Positions 48,188 through 60,262 are shown, numbered from the stretch's first letter. The stretch: DNA of 64,000 bases from Homarus americanus (GCF_018991925.1 NW_024752010.1:280001-344000); one strand, 5' to 3'. Numbers and translations are program-made. Notes: generated by a model from the letters alone, not told the origin.

Positions 48188-48231
48188 GGTTAAGTTAGAT
48201 TGGGGTTTATTCGGACTAGGCCCCAAATGAC
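48188..48231 (+). repeat. Copy of the dispersed SINE-end block
   Basis: GGTTAAGTTAGATTGGGGTT then TATTCGGACTAGGCCCCAAATGAC matches 36519-36558 with few changes and again has GGTTA words directly upstream. Confidence 0.65.
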
Positions 48232-48341
48232 TAGCATCTAATAGAATACTTACATAATTCCTCGTGTTATTAATACCCATCTTTACCTGTCTGTTGAAAG
48301 AGCTGAAAGACAAGCTGACTTAATTGTTTGTTTTTTTCCAG

Positions 48342-48493
48342 GTAAATATAGTATCTGACGTCACACCACTGCGGGTCAAGATAGACAAGTCACCAGGCGG
48401 GCAGACTCACGTGGGAGGACTGGAAGCATTATGTTGTGTGGTGATCTTCGCTACTGCCTCCCTTGACTATGTGTCAGTTAGCGTCGTCACAAG
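48342..48493 (+). other. Exon-like segment between splice-site-like signals
   Basis: A T-rich tract ending TTTTTTTCCAG (acceptor-like, AG at 48340-48341) precedes 50 open codons. These end at AAG followed by GTAGGA (donor-like, GT at 48494-48495). The reading begins V-N-I-V-S-D-V-T-P-L-R-V and is hydrophobic near L-C-C-V-V-I-F-A. I do not recognise a family, and 50 stop-free codons are not rare by chance. Confidence 0.2.
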
Positions 48494-48558
48494 GTAGGAA
48501 GCCAACAGCAGTATTTATGAAGATTCTAGCCACTAGGTTACACACATATGACACAGAA

Positions 48559-48578
48559 ACACACACACACACACACAG

Positions 48579-48666
<88 letters not shown>
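48559..48666. repeat. (CA)n microsatellite
   Basis: About 54 units with one CAGAAA interruption near 48577. Confidence 0.97.
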
Positions 48667-48672
<6 letters not shown>

Positions 48673-49848
48673 ATATCAGGCCTGTATAACGCAACTTTAC
48701 TTAAGTCTCATATGATTGCATCGTCTGTACCCTGTATAAGCTTTGTTCTCTCTGTCTCTCTCTACCTTCCCTCGACAACATCTTGCTATCTGTATGTCTC
48801 TCTCTCTCTCTTCCTCTCTTGTCTTCCACTGTTTCTGTTTAAATCCTTTCTTTAAACAGTGATGGCCTGGGGAGAAGTCACACACTTCTCCCTGAATGAC
48901 AAGATGGACTCACCAAATGCACCATGAATATTTAAGATGAAAGTGTAAGAATTTTTTATGTTGCAACAAGTGAGTGATCACCTTACTCTTAAATGACTAT
49001 GTGGAGTCTGCAGGTCTGTAGGTGGATGCGTAGACAGGTGTACTGGCATCAATAGAATCAGTGGTGATGAAATTCGATTTAAAGGGAACTTGCACAGCGT
49101 TGGGGTGATGTAATAAAGAAGGACGTGTATGCTGCTGGCTTTGTGAGGAGGGAGGAGGAGGGAAGGTGAGGTCGATTTGATTTGAACATCGACTATGGAA
49201 ATATCGTTAGAAAAGAGAAAATAGCGAGACGGATCGTTTGACATGAAGGGGAGGCACTGAGGAAGCGATGGACGAGGTTGTGAAAATGTCGAATATCCAG
49301 ACTTCAGACTTGAGAGTATATTTTATCTGACTGTAAAGAGATAGAACTATAATGCAATACTCAACACATAAGAGCAGTGTTATACCAGAGTGCAGAGATG
49401 ATAGTTTATGCAGAAATTATGCAGAGGTACAGATAAGGCTCAAAATAGAAGCATAATTTTCTAGAGACTTATAAAAAATGCGATAATTCCAGGTAAGGTG
49501 ACCAGGTAAAACACGACTAAAAGATGACTGACATTGGTAACTGCTACAGTGGAAGAGTTACTGAATTAAGGTGGAGGATGATAATGAGCCTGCTTGTGAG
49601 AGACTGTGAGTGTGTGTGTGTGTGTGTGTGTGTCTTGGTGCCACAGAATTAACAAGGTTATTTGTGTTCCAGTGTGTTTATGGAAGCAAGATCTGTATTC
49701 AAGTCAGTTGTTGTTGTTGTTGTTTTAGAGGTTTACCGGGAGAGTTGACCGAGTATGGGCATTAGAGCAGCAAGATCAACTTTAGTGTGGGTTGGCGTCG
49801 TTATCATAGGTGTATGTGTTTGTTTGTGTTTTAGTGTGGTTTTATGTG
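48667..49848. other. Spacer with short CT, GT and TTG runs
   Basis: CT at 48798-48815, GT at 49608-49632, TTG at 49708-49724. No gene recognised. Confidence 0.55.
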
Positions 49849-49936
49849 TGTATGTATGTATGTATGTATGTATGTATGTATGTATGTATGTATGTATGTA
49901 TGTATGTATGTATGTATGTATGTATGTATGTATGTT
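49849..49936. repeat. (GTAT)n tetranucleotide array, ~22 units
   Basis: A pure TGTA run. It translates as MYVC/MYVCMYVC on plus and as IHTY on minus, which is an artefact. Confidence 0.97.
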
Positions 49937-50771
49937 TGTATATACTGTATGTACCTTATGTATGTGTATGTATTGTATGGTACCATCTTTAAACCACTGA
50001 GATGACCACGTTGACCCTTTGAGGAGAACACCCCTTCTCCTCTCCCACACGACTAGCTGGCTGCTCTTCCTCCGCCCTAAGATATGAACCTGGCAAATTC
50101 GTAAAATTACAATTGAGGATTTATCGGCACATAACTTCAGAAAGCATATTGCCGGGGAACAACGCTTTTGGATTTTTTAAAAGAGAATTATTGTTCGAAA
50201 TAGCAAGTTTATTTACCGTGTTTGTTTTGCTCACTCAGGAATGATTTAGTGATTTGTTTTATTCGTTCTGGCTCAGTTAATTTTATTTTATTTACCGATA
50301 TTTTTTCCTGACATAGAATATATATATAGTGTATACAAAATAAATTTCGTGTAATATATATATACGTTTTGATGAATACTAGCGAAGTATATTTTTTCTA
50401 TTGAATACTATATAGCTATTTTTAATATATAATGTCCACACATACTGTTTGTGTATGTATTTAATGTACATACCAGCTTCGGGAATGTATTTTATAAACA
50501 CTGTGCTCTCTAACAATGTATATATATAGTCTATTAAAACTAGCTCAATTATTTAGTCTATTAACATCTCTTTGTTTACTCCGGCAACTGACCTACACAG
50601 CAGCGGTTATTTTTGGCACTAATTCCGTTTTTATCTTCTATCTATTTTTGTATTTTTCTCTCATTTTTCTTTTTCAGTATTTATCTATTTATTTATTTTT
50701 TTGTTTATTTTTGTAAGGGGACGACGATTTAAACACTGAGGATGATAATTGAATCTTTAACTAATCTTAGG

Positions 50772-50775
<4 letters not shown>
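49937..50775. other. AT-rich spacer with TATATA patches
   Basis: No gene recognised. Confidence 0.55.

Positions 50776-50841
<66 letters not shown>
50776..50841. repeat. (GT)33 microsatellite
   Basis: A pure GT run. Confidence 0.97.
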
Positions 50842-50842
<1 letters not shown>

Positions 50843-51476
50843 TAACAATATAAGCGAAAATAATGTAACAAAAAATACAACTTGCCCTTGAAGTTAAAAC
50901 AGTACACACGAAATAGTAAAACAAAAACGAAAAGAAAAATTATGAGAACGAAAAGAGAAAACTGGTAACAGTAAACATAAAAGAAATAGAAGAATAACAA
51001 ATATGAACACCAAGAGAGAAAAGAAAAATAACTAATATTGGAATGACAACGAAAAAGGAAACACTTATAACAGAAGATAAAAAAGAGAAGTACAGTACAT
51101 ATATAAATAAATAATAGTAATAATAATAATAACGGGAGAAGAACACAATGCAGGAACTGAGTATTGTCATGCAGGCAGGCAGATGAGAATTGGGGTGTGT
51201 GGTGTGAGGTGACGTTTTTGCTCACGGTTCTGCGTCTCGTGTGAAGAAAGCGGATTTTTGGAATAGTGAGGAGGTGTATGAAGCTGAGGGAGGCGGAGAG
51301 AACACCCCCGTGGTGCTCCTCCTGCTGGGGACGTGAACGCTGGAATTAAAGTGTGAGAGAGGAAGAGTGGTTGGTGGAAGATGGAATTGCATTCGCTTAG
51401 TATGAATGAGTACATGTTCTCTCTCTCCTTGGTATTGTTGAGTACAGTATTAGAGAGATAGTGTATGTATGTATGT

Positions 51477-51480
<4 letters not shown>
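50842..51480. other. A-rich spacer, no recognised gene
   Basis: An A/G-rich stretch with an AAT run near 51114-51132. The 152-codon minus frame is Phe/Leu/Tyr low complexity. Confidence 0.5.
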
Positions 51481-51516
<36 letters not shown>

Positions 51517-51528
51517 AGCAGCAGCAGA
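51481..51528. repeat. (GA)n then (CAG)n
   Basis: 17 GA units directly followed by four to five CAG triplets. GGAATTGCATTC occurs on both sides, at about 51381 and 51543. Confidence 0.9.
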
Positions 51529-51737
51529 CTGGTTGTAGATGGTGGAATTGCATTCAGGAAATTGAAGACTCGTTCCATGATTGTGTGTGCTCGCGGCCAG
51601 CCAGGGAATACACTACACTTCATCCACTCTGAACTATGAATGAGTAATTGTGAATAAAGATCTTGCCCACGATACGTGACTCATTCCTCGAGATTAAATG
51701 TGTGAGAGACGAGACAGATAAGAATGATTTAGGTGTA

Positions 51738-51788
51738 GTGAAGAGTGGAAGGTGAAGAGTGGAAGGTGAAGAGTGGAAGGTGAAGATT
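51738..51788. repeat. 14-bp minisatellite (GAAGAGTGGAAGGT)n
   Basis: Three copies plus partial. Confidence 0.85.
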
Positions 51789-51896
51789 ATTGTACTCTGA
51801 CTATTTACTGTACACCAATGAGTACAGTATTATGAGTACTTGGCTTCTCAGAGTACAGTTGGTCTTAGTTGAGTTAAAGCTGACTCTTGTGACGTG

Positions 51897-52022
51897 TCCT
51901 TGACCTCTTCTTCTGTTACTTCCTTCTTCTCCCTCTCTGACCTCTTCCTCTTCTTCTCCTCCCTCTCTGACCTCTTCCTCTTCTTCCTCTCTCTCTGTGA
52001 CCCCCTTCTTTCTCTTCTTCTT
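51897..52022. repeat. ~35-bp pyrimidine-rich tandem repeat
   Basis: CTCTGACCTCTTCCTCTTCT units, about four copies with indels. Confidence 0.8.
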
Positions 52023-53566
52023 TGTTCTCGTCACGATTTATTGCCTTTTGTTCATAATGAAATAGTACTCGACTTAAACAAAACTTTGGTGATATATGAC
52101 AACGGTCGGTCAAAGAAATTCTGCGGTTCACAGGGTCTTGAGGATTTTAATTTGGCTAAAGTTGGTGGACTTGGGAAGCTGCTGGTGGCTGGGTGAGGGT
52201 GGTGTCCTGTCTATGTCTGTCTGTTTCTGTCTGTTTGTCTGTCTCAGTGTCATGGAACCATACTGTAAGACTCGTAGTGTTCTGTAATCCGCTGTACCGC
52301 TATATTAAGTAACTTTTTTTATTATTTTGTAAGATATATGCACCGAGTCTTGAATATTATTTTTGTTTGTTGTTGATGTTTTTGTTGTAGATTTTTTTGT
52401 TATTGTTGTTGTTGCTGATGTATTAATGTGCAGTGTTTAGGTTCTTCAATGGCCAGGGTTAATTGAGAACAACTTTTGAAAATTTAAAAGAAGAAAACAA
52501 TTCATCATTAGGGTGTTGTCGCCTTATTTATCTTTGCTATTTGTCCCTCATTGTATAGTATGATGATATTATGGGCTAATTATTGATTTTTGTTATCATT
52601 ATGTATTCAATTTATCCGGTGGGTATTTATTTTTATTTTCGTTTATTTAATTTCCACAATGTGGGTTTTGTTGTCGACTTTGAGGCATATTTTTCTGAAT
52701 ACGTTGAAGGAAATTGTTTCTCATCCAAGTGCAAGATTCCCCTGCCTGTTTATGGTGTAAATGAGGCTCTCTTAGCCTTTCTGCCAGACTTATGTTCTGA
52801 AATTAAATCTCTGGAACCGTAAGACAATCTTCGTTGTCGACTTTGATGCATTTTATTTGAAAAGGAAGAGTCAATGTGATTTCCTCATCTTGACTTTTCC
52901 GACTTGAAAATTATCTTTTATGTGTCGGTGAAGCATAAGTTTTCTGAGATATTAATTTACTATAATTAATTCTAAAACCTGAAAACACGATGGCTGGAGA
53001 TTTTTCTCTATTAAATATAAGATCAAAACTTAAAAAAAATCCTTAAACAAAGATACAATTCTCTTAACTGTTCTACTATAATAATCTACTTTAATTTAAT
53101 CCCCGAAATCTTCTTAAAGCAAAAACAACAACAATGACAAAACTAGCAACTTCCTGTACCAGACCTCACACTTAAGTGACCTTGTCTGGTCCAGGTGGCC
53201 CCATACGTCAGTTGAAGCACCCCGGAGGGACCCGATAACGTGGCTACAAATTGGACATTCCCTGTCCCTTTCTTTCTACCCTTAGCTAATGAGGTACTTT
53301 CCTCACTGACCCCCCTCCTGCCCTCCCTTTTTGTAGAGTATGAAGTACTTTCCTGACCTTCCCAGCTTCTTAAACCCTCCCTCCCTCCCTCCCTCCCCAC
53401 TTCTCTCCCCCCCTGTTGAGTGTGAGGGATGGTGCTCATTGCTAGATATGGCGCCTGGATTTTCACTAATACCACCGTCTTCCTGGATGTAAGCTGGACA
53501 AATATGAGACGAAAATCTTGCCCTGAGATGCTTGAAAGTTAAACTGAGAGGAAAGTGTGTGATAAA
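52023..53566. other. Spacer holding two related FVVDF-coding segments
   Basis: Forward translation gives F-V-V-D-F-E-A-Y-F at about 52665-52691 inside an open frame to 52822. A second segment at about 52830-52856 gives F-V-V-D-F-D-A-F-Y. The hydrophobic-D-x-E pattern resembles motif I of DEDD-type exonucleases, but no further motifs are visible. It could be a degenerate gene fragment with a partial tandem copy. Otherwise AT-rich; CCCT run at 53376-53398. Confidence 0.25.
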
Positions 53567-53730
53567 GGGGTTAGAATGAGTACTAGAAGGGGTAGAATGA
53601 GTACTAGGAGGGGTAGAATGAGTACTAGAAGGGGTAGAATGAGTACTAGGAGGTGTAGAATGAGTACTAGAAGGGGTAGAATGAGTACTAGGAGGAGTAG
53701 AACGAGTCCTACGGGATAGAATGAGTACCA
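53567..53730. repeat. 21-bp minisatellite with alternating (42-bp) organisation
   Basis: GAATGAGTACTAGAAGGGGTA and GAATGAGTACTAGGAGGGGTA alternate for about seven copies. The right edge is degenerate (ACGAGTCCTACGGG). Confidence 0.95.
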
Positions 53731-53844
53731 TCTACTTTAACCCAAATTTACATAATTTAATATATAATCATAACATGAATTCTTGGCTCTTTTTTTTTAT
53801 TTATATATTTTTTATTACTTTTTATAATCTAATTCTTCCTTACA

Positions 53845-53847
<3 letters not shown>

Positions 53848-53917
<70 letters not shown>
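53848..53917. repeat. (CT)35 microsatellite
   Basis: A pure CT run. Confidence 0.97.
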
Positions 53918-53920
<3 letters not shown>

Positions 53921-55029
53921 CAGAGATAAACACAGCAGTCCACAAGTGTTCTGTCTCCCACACACACATACCACCTTGAGCGCCGTTCCCTAAGTTTATT
54001 GCCGGGTATATCAATTTGCTTTGAATATTGCTGCAATTGAGTTAGTGTTGCAGTGCATCACATAGAGTCCTTGGCTGGACCCGTGCAACAGTTGCTGCTG
54101 TTCCCACGACGATGGTGACGACAAGTACAAAGAGGACTGACTACCACGACTACCACAATCTATAACTATTACTACCACTGACGACTGATTCTAAGAGGGC
54201 CGACTACCACGACCACCACCATCACACTGCAACAACACCACCGCCTCCATTGTACCACCACCCCAGTATCATCCTCCCTATTACACCACAACACTACCAC
54301 CGCCTTCACCATACCACCACCACACCACATACCAATACCACCACCACATCACCATCCGCTACCTCATGCTAGACGGAGTATTAGAGCAAGACGCGTAGCA
54401 GCTGGCAGCAAGTCGAGGAGGCTGGTGGCGCGCGCTGCAAGTGAATTAGGTCGTGAAGGTTGTAGCTTTACATTTCAGAGTCTATTTGTATTTTAGCCCG
54501 TGAGTGTGTAGTGTCTGTATCTTACACTGCAAATTGTATGATTATCTCGATGGTGGGGTGGGGAAGGGGTGTTGGAGGGGGTATTCAGGATTCTCGTAAC
54601 ACTGGAAGCTGTATTTTAGCTTATAAGGTTTGGTAATTTTTGTGGAAGGAAGTTATTTGAATGTATAGTTTTTAATTCCTAGAGTTTCTTACCAGGAGCC
54701 CTTACAGTGTGTGTATATATGGTTTACAGTAAAGAGATGGTAGGAGCAGCCAGCAGAGTGTGTGTGAATCTGCAGGCTAACATGGGGTAATTAAGTTAAA
54801 GAAGGTTTAATTTTGGTTTAAGCTGCCTGTAACTTTGAATTAGAATGAGATTTTTTTTTCCTTTTTTTAGTTCACGGGATGACAGGAAGTAAGGGCGATG
54901 GTTGGTTCTGTTTTAGAGGGCTGACCTATATACCGTAGTGGGAACCTGCATGCTAGAGTGAAAGAAATTACCTTTTATTTTTTTCTCTTCTTTATATCAA
55001 GTCTGCTACTTACTGTAAAATGGGGCAGG
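53918..55029. other. Spacer with an ACC/CAC triplet region
   Basis: 54100-54360 is rich in CCACCAC and CACTACCAC. The rest is unique with no gene recognised. Confidence 0.55.
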
Positions 55030-55107
55030 AATCTAACCTAACCTATCCTTACATAACTTAACCTAATCTATCCTATCTTATCCTAACCTAACCTAAAACC
55101 TAAGCTA
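55030..55107. repeat. Degenerate (AACCT)n array
   Basis: AACCTA words with TATCCTT and TTATCCT variants. Confidence 0.85.
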
Positions 55108-55560
55108 TATTTCTACTTTATTCAAATATATTCAAGAACCGACTTTCCTTTAGTAACAAAAATAACAACTGTAGTTATTTTGTTTCAGAAAATTTTAGCA
55201 GTGTGTGTGTAAAAGCATTTTACTGCGGGACTAAGTGGGTGTGTGTGTTTAATTCCAGGACTTTCTGAATAATTTTTTTAGGACAACAGTTTAAGTCTCT
55301 ATGTTTACTGCGACGTGAATTTAATATTTTTTGAGAATTTTTTTTTTTACTCTTAGGACTGGGGGTGGGGCGGAGGGGGGTGGGGCGGGGGGGTAGGGGG
55401 GGCATGGAGGGGAGGGGATATTTGTGTAAGTAATAAGAAACTCATATTTTTTTAAAGGTATATATATATGTTGAGAATTTCAGCGTGATGATTCTTATGT
55501 ACGATGCACAGTTTCCTGGTTACATATAGTTATCACAGTGAGTAACATATCTTAATCCTT
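55108..55560. other. Spacer with a G-rich patch
   Basis: 55361-55420 is GGGGT/GGGGC-rich. No gene. Confidence 0.55.
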
Positions 55561-55564
55561 TATA

Positions 55565-55661
55565 TATGATGACTTAACCTCTTGATTACGATGACTTAAC
55601 CCCTTGATTACGATGATTTAACCCTATGATTACAATTACTTAACCGCTTGATTACGATGAT
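55565..55661. repeat. 22-bp minisatellite, ~4 copies
   Basis: The unit is GATGACTTAACCCCTTGATT plus AC, with changes at 2-4 positions per copy. Confidence 0.9.
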
Positions 55662-55913
55662 CATTTCCTTGTTGTTTAATGACACTGATATCAGAGGGTT
55701 TAAGTCACATGCTCGGAGATGATAAATGCCCTTAGCAATGGAGCATTTAATAGAGTGAGGCAGGAGCATTGAATCGCGCTAAAGCAGGATATGTATTTTT
55801 GTATACCTGAACGTGTTAAAGAACTCTTAGGTCTCCTGATTGAGCGTGGAATGTGTAGGGCGCGGCACAATGGTGATTTCATGTCGAATTCTGTAAGGTA
55901 TTGTGAAATTTCT

Positions 55914-55915
<2 letters not shown>

Positions 55916-55956
<41 letters not shown>
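55916..55956. repeat. (GT)n microsatellite
   Basis: About 20 units. Confidence 0.95.
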
Positions 55957-55957
<1 letters not shown>

Positions 55958-56571
55958 GACGATTACTGGGGACACTTTCATACCCGTCGTCAATTTGTTT
56001 GTTTGTTTATTTAGTTGTTTTTTTCCTTGTTACATTGTATTTTGTTTTCTTGTAGTATTATCGTTTTTATAGCGCTATTTGTTTTGACGATATTTTATTT
56101 ATATATTTTTTTTCAATAATGTATTTGGGTTTTGTTGCAATATCTATTTTTTTCCCTGTTGTAATATCAGTTTTTTCTATCATAATACACAGCACGTCCA
56201 CACACGACTACCACGATAACGTAATCCTACAAGAAATCTTAACTCCAACATAAATTCAACGCCACGTACTCTCTTTTCGGCGATGGCGTGGACGGATAAA
56301 GCCAACCTAACCAGCGCCACCCTACCATACATTGCGAGCCTTTAAGATTATATCCTTCCGCGTTGAATCTGCCGCAGGAAGGATCGCAACAAGTATCCGG
56401 GATTAACCTATAAAACTCGGCTACACCTTTATGTATCTCCTACATAAAATATTCCGCCTAGGGCACATTGTAAAAAGTTTTAGCCACTGTAAATCTGCGG
56501 GTGGGGGGGACGCCAAGTTGTGGGGTGGGAGGAACCATCAGTTGTGGTGGTGTAGAGGAGTGGTGTTGTAG

Positions 56572-56572
<1 letters not shown>
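55957..56572. other. Spacer; CpG-containing unique block at 56190-56520
   Basis: No gene or RNA recognised, though this block is less AT-rich than its surroundings. Confidence 0.5.
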
Positions 56573-56618
<46 letters not shown>

Positions 56619-56848
56619 ATTTTCCAGGTAGTCATGAATAGTCCTCTATATTTTCCATAACATTTCCCATTAAATTCATAATCTAAAACAATATCGTCGC
56701 TTCCACCAATATATAGATATATTTTTTTTTTAGCAAATTATTTAAACGTTATTAACACATTGTAAAAGATTTAATCCTATTATTTACAGTATCATGGACT
56801 TATCGATAACAGCATAGTCGTTGTTGTTATTCCCCATAGGATAAATAC

Positions 56849-56900
<52 letters not shown>
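56573..56900. repeat. Two (GT)n arrays
   Basis: GT at 56573-56618 and 56851-56900, with AT-rich unique DNA between. Confidence 0.95.
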
Positions 56901-56902
<2 letters not shown>

Positions 56903-57269
56903 AATGTAAGCCCACTGAATTTACCCTACGCTTCAGGTGTGGTAATGATGTGTGTGCAGAATGAAGAGTTATAGACTATGATGATGTTATTACTGCACTT
57001 CAACAACTAACTAAGATCTTTAAAGGCATTATAAGGTTAGTAATTACACTAATGCATCGACAATGAAATATTATGAGAGATTGAACTTTTTGATAATTTT
57101 TTTTTTTTTTTTGATGGGGGGGAGAAGGGGGGGAGCCTGTTAGAGCTAAGGCTTATTAGGGCTGGAGCATACTAAGCCTATTCCTCTATCTAAGTTTAGT
57201 ATTAAAAAGAATAATACATCCAGTCAGTAAGAATATTTTTAATAATATTTTTAGGTGTTTTTGAGACGA
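56901..57269. other. Spacer with a SINE-end-like block
   Basis: 57140-57175 (TTAGAGCTAAGGCTTATTAG then GGCTGGAGCATACTAAG) is a weak match to the dispersed block. A T-run and G-run lie at 57097-57133. Confidence 0.35.
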
Positions 57270-57412
57270 AAATCTATCCCTTCACCCCTCTCTTCCTCCG
57301 ATCCCTCCCACCACTTCCTCCCATCCCTCCCACCCCTCTCTCCCACTCTTCTCTCTCATCCATCCCACTCTTCTCTCTCATCCATCCCACCACTCTCTCT
57401 CCCTCCCATCAG
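57270..57412. repeat. Pyrimidine-rich tract with a 25-bp repeat
   Basis: CATCCCACTCTTCTCTCTCA units, two to three copies. Confidence 0.85.
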
Positions 57413-57544
57413 TTACCGAATCTCAAGGGAACTGATTAATTAGTATATAGGTTGATATATTCATACAGTACAGTATAGCTCTTTATCAATTATGGTTAAC
57501 TAGTCTCCCTAGAGGGCCAGTGAGTGCCATGGTCAGTTCTCAGA

Positions 57545-57745
57545 CATAGGTACAGCCGGACGAATAAACATACGTGCAGCCGGACGAACTTGTGCACATG
57601 CAGCTGGATAAATAAAGATAATTGTGCCGGAGAAATAAACATACTTGTGGCCGGACAAATATATATGTTTGCGACCGGACAAATAATAATACTTATAGCC
57701 ATTCGAACAAAAAAAAAATATATGTAGCCAGACGAACAAACGTAT
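57545..57745. repeat. Diverged ~30-bp minisatellite, ~7 copies
   Basis: Words of the type GCAGCCGGACGAATAAACAT recur at about 57552, 57576, 57602, 57630, 57652, 57676 and 57726 with many changes. Frames on both strands are open but carry no motif. GGGT repeats follow at 57778-57798. Confidence 0.75.
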
Positions 57746-57799
57746 ACACATCTGGACGGCCGAAATAACAGAGAATTGGGTGGGTGGGTGGGTGGGTCG

Positions 57800-58398
57800 G
57801 GGGTATGGGTCAAAACATATTCTTCCCAGATGTGTTTCAAGACGCTCGCTCCCCTAAACTCTCGATAATAAAAAAAAAAATAGCCGGTTGAGATAAGACG
57901 TAATCTTGTTTTACACGGTCGTGGATATCACCGCCTCAGGGCCCTCGTAGTGTAGGGGAGGGAGGGTTTAGGGACCTTACTGGTTTGTGGAGGGGAGGTC
58001 TGGGGCCCTCTTTGTGTGTATGGGGGAGGTCTGGAAGGTGTATTGGAAGGGTGGGTGGATAAGTAGAAGGATGAGGGGTGTGGGTGGCAAGGTAGATGGA
58101 TGGGTGGATGTGTTGAATGAATGGATATAGAGAGAGGGATGATGGGTGGATGAATGGGCTGGGAGGAGGATGAGTAGGTCGATAGAGGCATAATGAAAGG
58201 AAAAGTCGATAGGTAGGAAGTAGGAGGGAGGAAGAAAGGAAAATAAAGGAGGATGATAAATAGGGTGTGAAAGATAAATGAGGATTGAATGCGGGAGAGA
58301 AGGAAGGTATAAAGGGGAAATAAATGAACTTAGGGATGAAGAAAGGAGGTGAAAGGAAAGAAGAATGGTTGTAGGAGACAAGGAAAGAATGCAATAAA
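57800..58398. other. Spacer, purine/G-rich on plus strand
   Basis: 58020-58380 is rich in GGTGGATG and GGAGGAAG words. The 87-182 codon minus frames are Ser/Pro/His low complexity. Confidence 0.5.
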
Positions 58399-58406
58399 GT
58401 TTGGTG

Positions 58407-58471
<65 letters not shown>
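58399..58471. repeat. (GA)n microsatellite
   Basis: About 31 units on the plus strand. Confidence 0.95.
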
Positions 58472-58475
<4 letters not shown>

Positions 58476-58563
58476 CATAACACAATGTTGGTAAGCTCAG
58501 TTTTTGTGTGTCGGGGGAGAGACAAAACCTGACTATCACTCTGGTGTTAATATGTTACCAGCC

Positions 58564-58600
58564 TGTCTGTGTCTGTCTGTGTGTGTCTGTCTGTGTGTGT

Positions 58601-58644
<44 letters not shown>
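58564..58644. repeat. (GT)n with GTCT interruptions
   Basis: Left half GTCTGTGT, right half pure GT. Confidence 0.95.
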
Positions 58645-58645
<1 letters not shown>

Positions 58646-59198
58646 AGGAGGTTTATTTTCAGCCTCCACTCGGGTAACAAGACACGACCCCAGAAGCACA
58701 GAATCGTCGACCTGAACTGAACTAAACTTAAAGGAAAAATCTGATTGAATCTCATTTTTCTTGGGTACTATTTCTGTCTGAAGGATTATTAATTTTATTG
58801 ATACACTGAGAAAAAAGTTTGGTGAACGTAACCTTATATTTTCTTGGAATATTTTCGCCTTTTTGATTTCTTTTGGTACTAAATAAAAAAAAAATTAAAA
58901 AAACTTTAGCTTGTAGTTGAAAGATATGTTTCATGGGAGCCTTATATATTTATCCTTTTTTTCAATCTATTTTCTTTTTAACTCGTGGCCCTCAGAAAAT
59001 TATAGGTTTAAAGTCTTATTGATTTTCCTCCATTAAAGGATTTTGTTTTTTATGTAAATTATGTGTTATTACTTTATATATATTATGGGATATGTGTTAT
59101 GATGACAGATAAACAAACAACAAAAGGTCAGACAACAACATACCCCACACTATACACCCCTCTCCTCTTCCTTCCCAGACTGACAAATACATACAAAT
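58645..59198. other. AT-rich spacer, no gene seen
   Basis: Unique with A- and T-runs. Confidence 0.55.
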
Positions 59199-59276
59199 TT
59201 CAGTACCAGAGTCGAACCTTGGATCTCCTCTCCCCCTTCAATTATAGACACAACCACTCAACCAACAATCACAATA
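59199..59276 (-). mobile_element. tRNA-like sequence, probably a SINE head or tRNA pseudogene
   Basis: On the minus strand GGTTGAGTGGTTG (plus 59251-59264) fits the tRNA A-box/D-arm. 33 nt beyond it, GGTTCGACTCT (plus 59208-59218) fits the B-box/T-arm consensus exactly at the invariant GGTTCGA. A regular acceptor stem and a CCA-like end are not evident, so a functional tRNA is unlikely. The head differs from the SINE at 36.5 kb. Confidence 0.45.
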
Positions 59277-59614
59277 CAAATTTTATAACCATCGTCAAGA
59301 AACAACCTCCCCCCCCCCTCCCTCCTCCCTCCACCCCCCTCCCAAAAGTCAGAACCTCGTGGTGATTTTTTTTCCTTTACCAACAAATACAAAAGTTTGC
59401 TCGGGTTTGTGTTTTTTTTTGTTCTCCTCCCTGGAAACTGCTACCAACAGGGTGTTTTTTTTGTGTGGTAGTGAGATGATAGCCGAAAAATGTGGGAGCC
59501 GATCCAGTTTTGCAGAGTCAAATTTTTTTTTTGGGGGGGGCGGGTTGATTCAGTTATCAGAATATAAACATTAATGGGGGGAAAGGAAGGGAAGACAGAA
59601 GAAGAGACTGACTT

Positions 59615-59616
<2 letters not shown>
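59277..59616. other. C-rich then T-rich spacer
   Basis: C-runs at 59309-59345 and several T-runs. No gene. Confidence 0.55.
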
Positions 59617-59677
<61 letters not shown>

Positions 59678-59712
59678 TGTGTGTGTGTGTGTGTATGTGT
59701 GTGTGTGTGTGT
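59617..59712. repeat. (GT)n microsatellite
   Basis: About 47 units with two GTAT interruptions. Confidence 0.97.
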
Positions 59713-59913
59713 CTATAAGTATCACTCAATCATAGTAGAATTACTGTATGGTTAGGAATAACATCAACGGTGCTAGCAATGATGAGAATGACGATACTAA
59801 CAGTGAAAGTAATAATAACGATAAAGGAGATAATAAAAACAATGGCAAGGCAAATAACGGAGGAGAGAGAAGTGACCAAAGAGAAGGACTCACTTCGCGT
59901 TATGAGCTAAACT

Positions 59914-60262
59914 GTACCCATCCTGCATGTATTACTGTACCTATCCTGCATGTATTACTGTACCCATCCTGCATGTATTACTGTACCCATCCTGCATGTA
60001 TTACTGTACCCATCCTGCATGTATTACTGTACCCATCCTGCATGTATTACTGTACCCATCCTGCATGTATTACTGTACCTATCCTGCATGTATTACTGTA
60101 CCCATCCTGCATGTATTACTGTACCCATCCTGCATGTATTACTGTACCATCCTGCATGTATTACTCCCAATGTAAGTGGCATGGTGGAGAATATTACCTG
60201 GTTGACCCATCCTGCATGTATTACTGTACCCATCCTGCATGTATTACTGTACCTATCCTGCA
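59914..60262. repeat. 23-bp minisatellite, ~14 copies, interrupted once
   Basis: The unit is CCATCCTGCATGTATTACTG plus TAC. Eleven copies, then about 40 bp of other sequence (60166-60206), then three more. The unit has no stop in any frame, so 82-187 codon frames read it in all three phases; this is an artefact. The interruption contains GGAGAATATTACCTGGTTGA, which recurs at 60321-60340. Confidence 0.95.
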
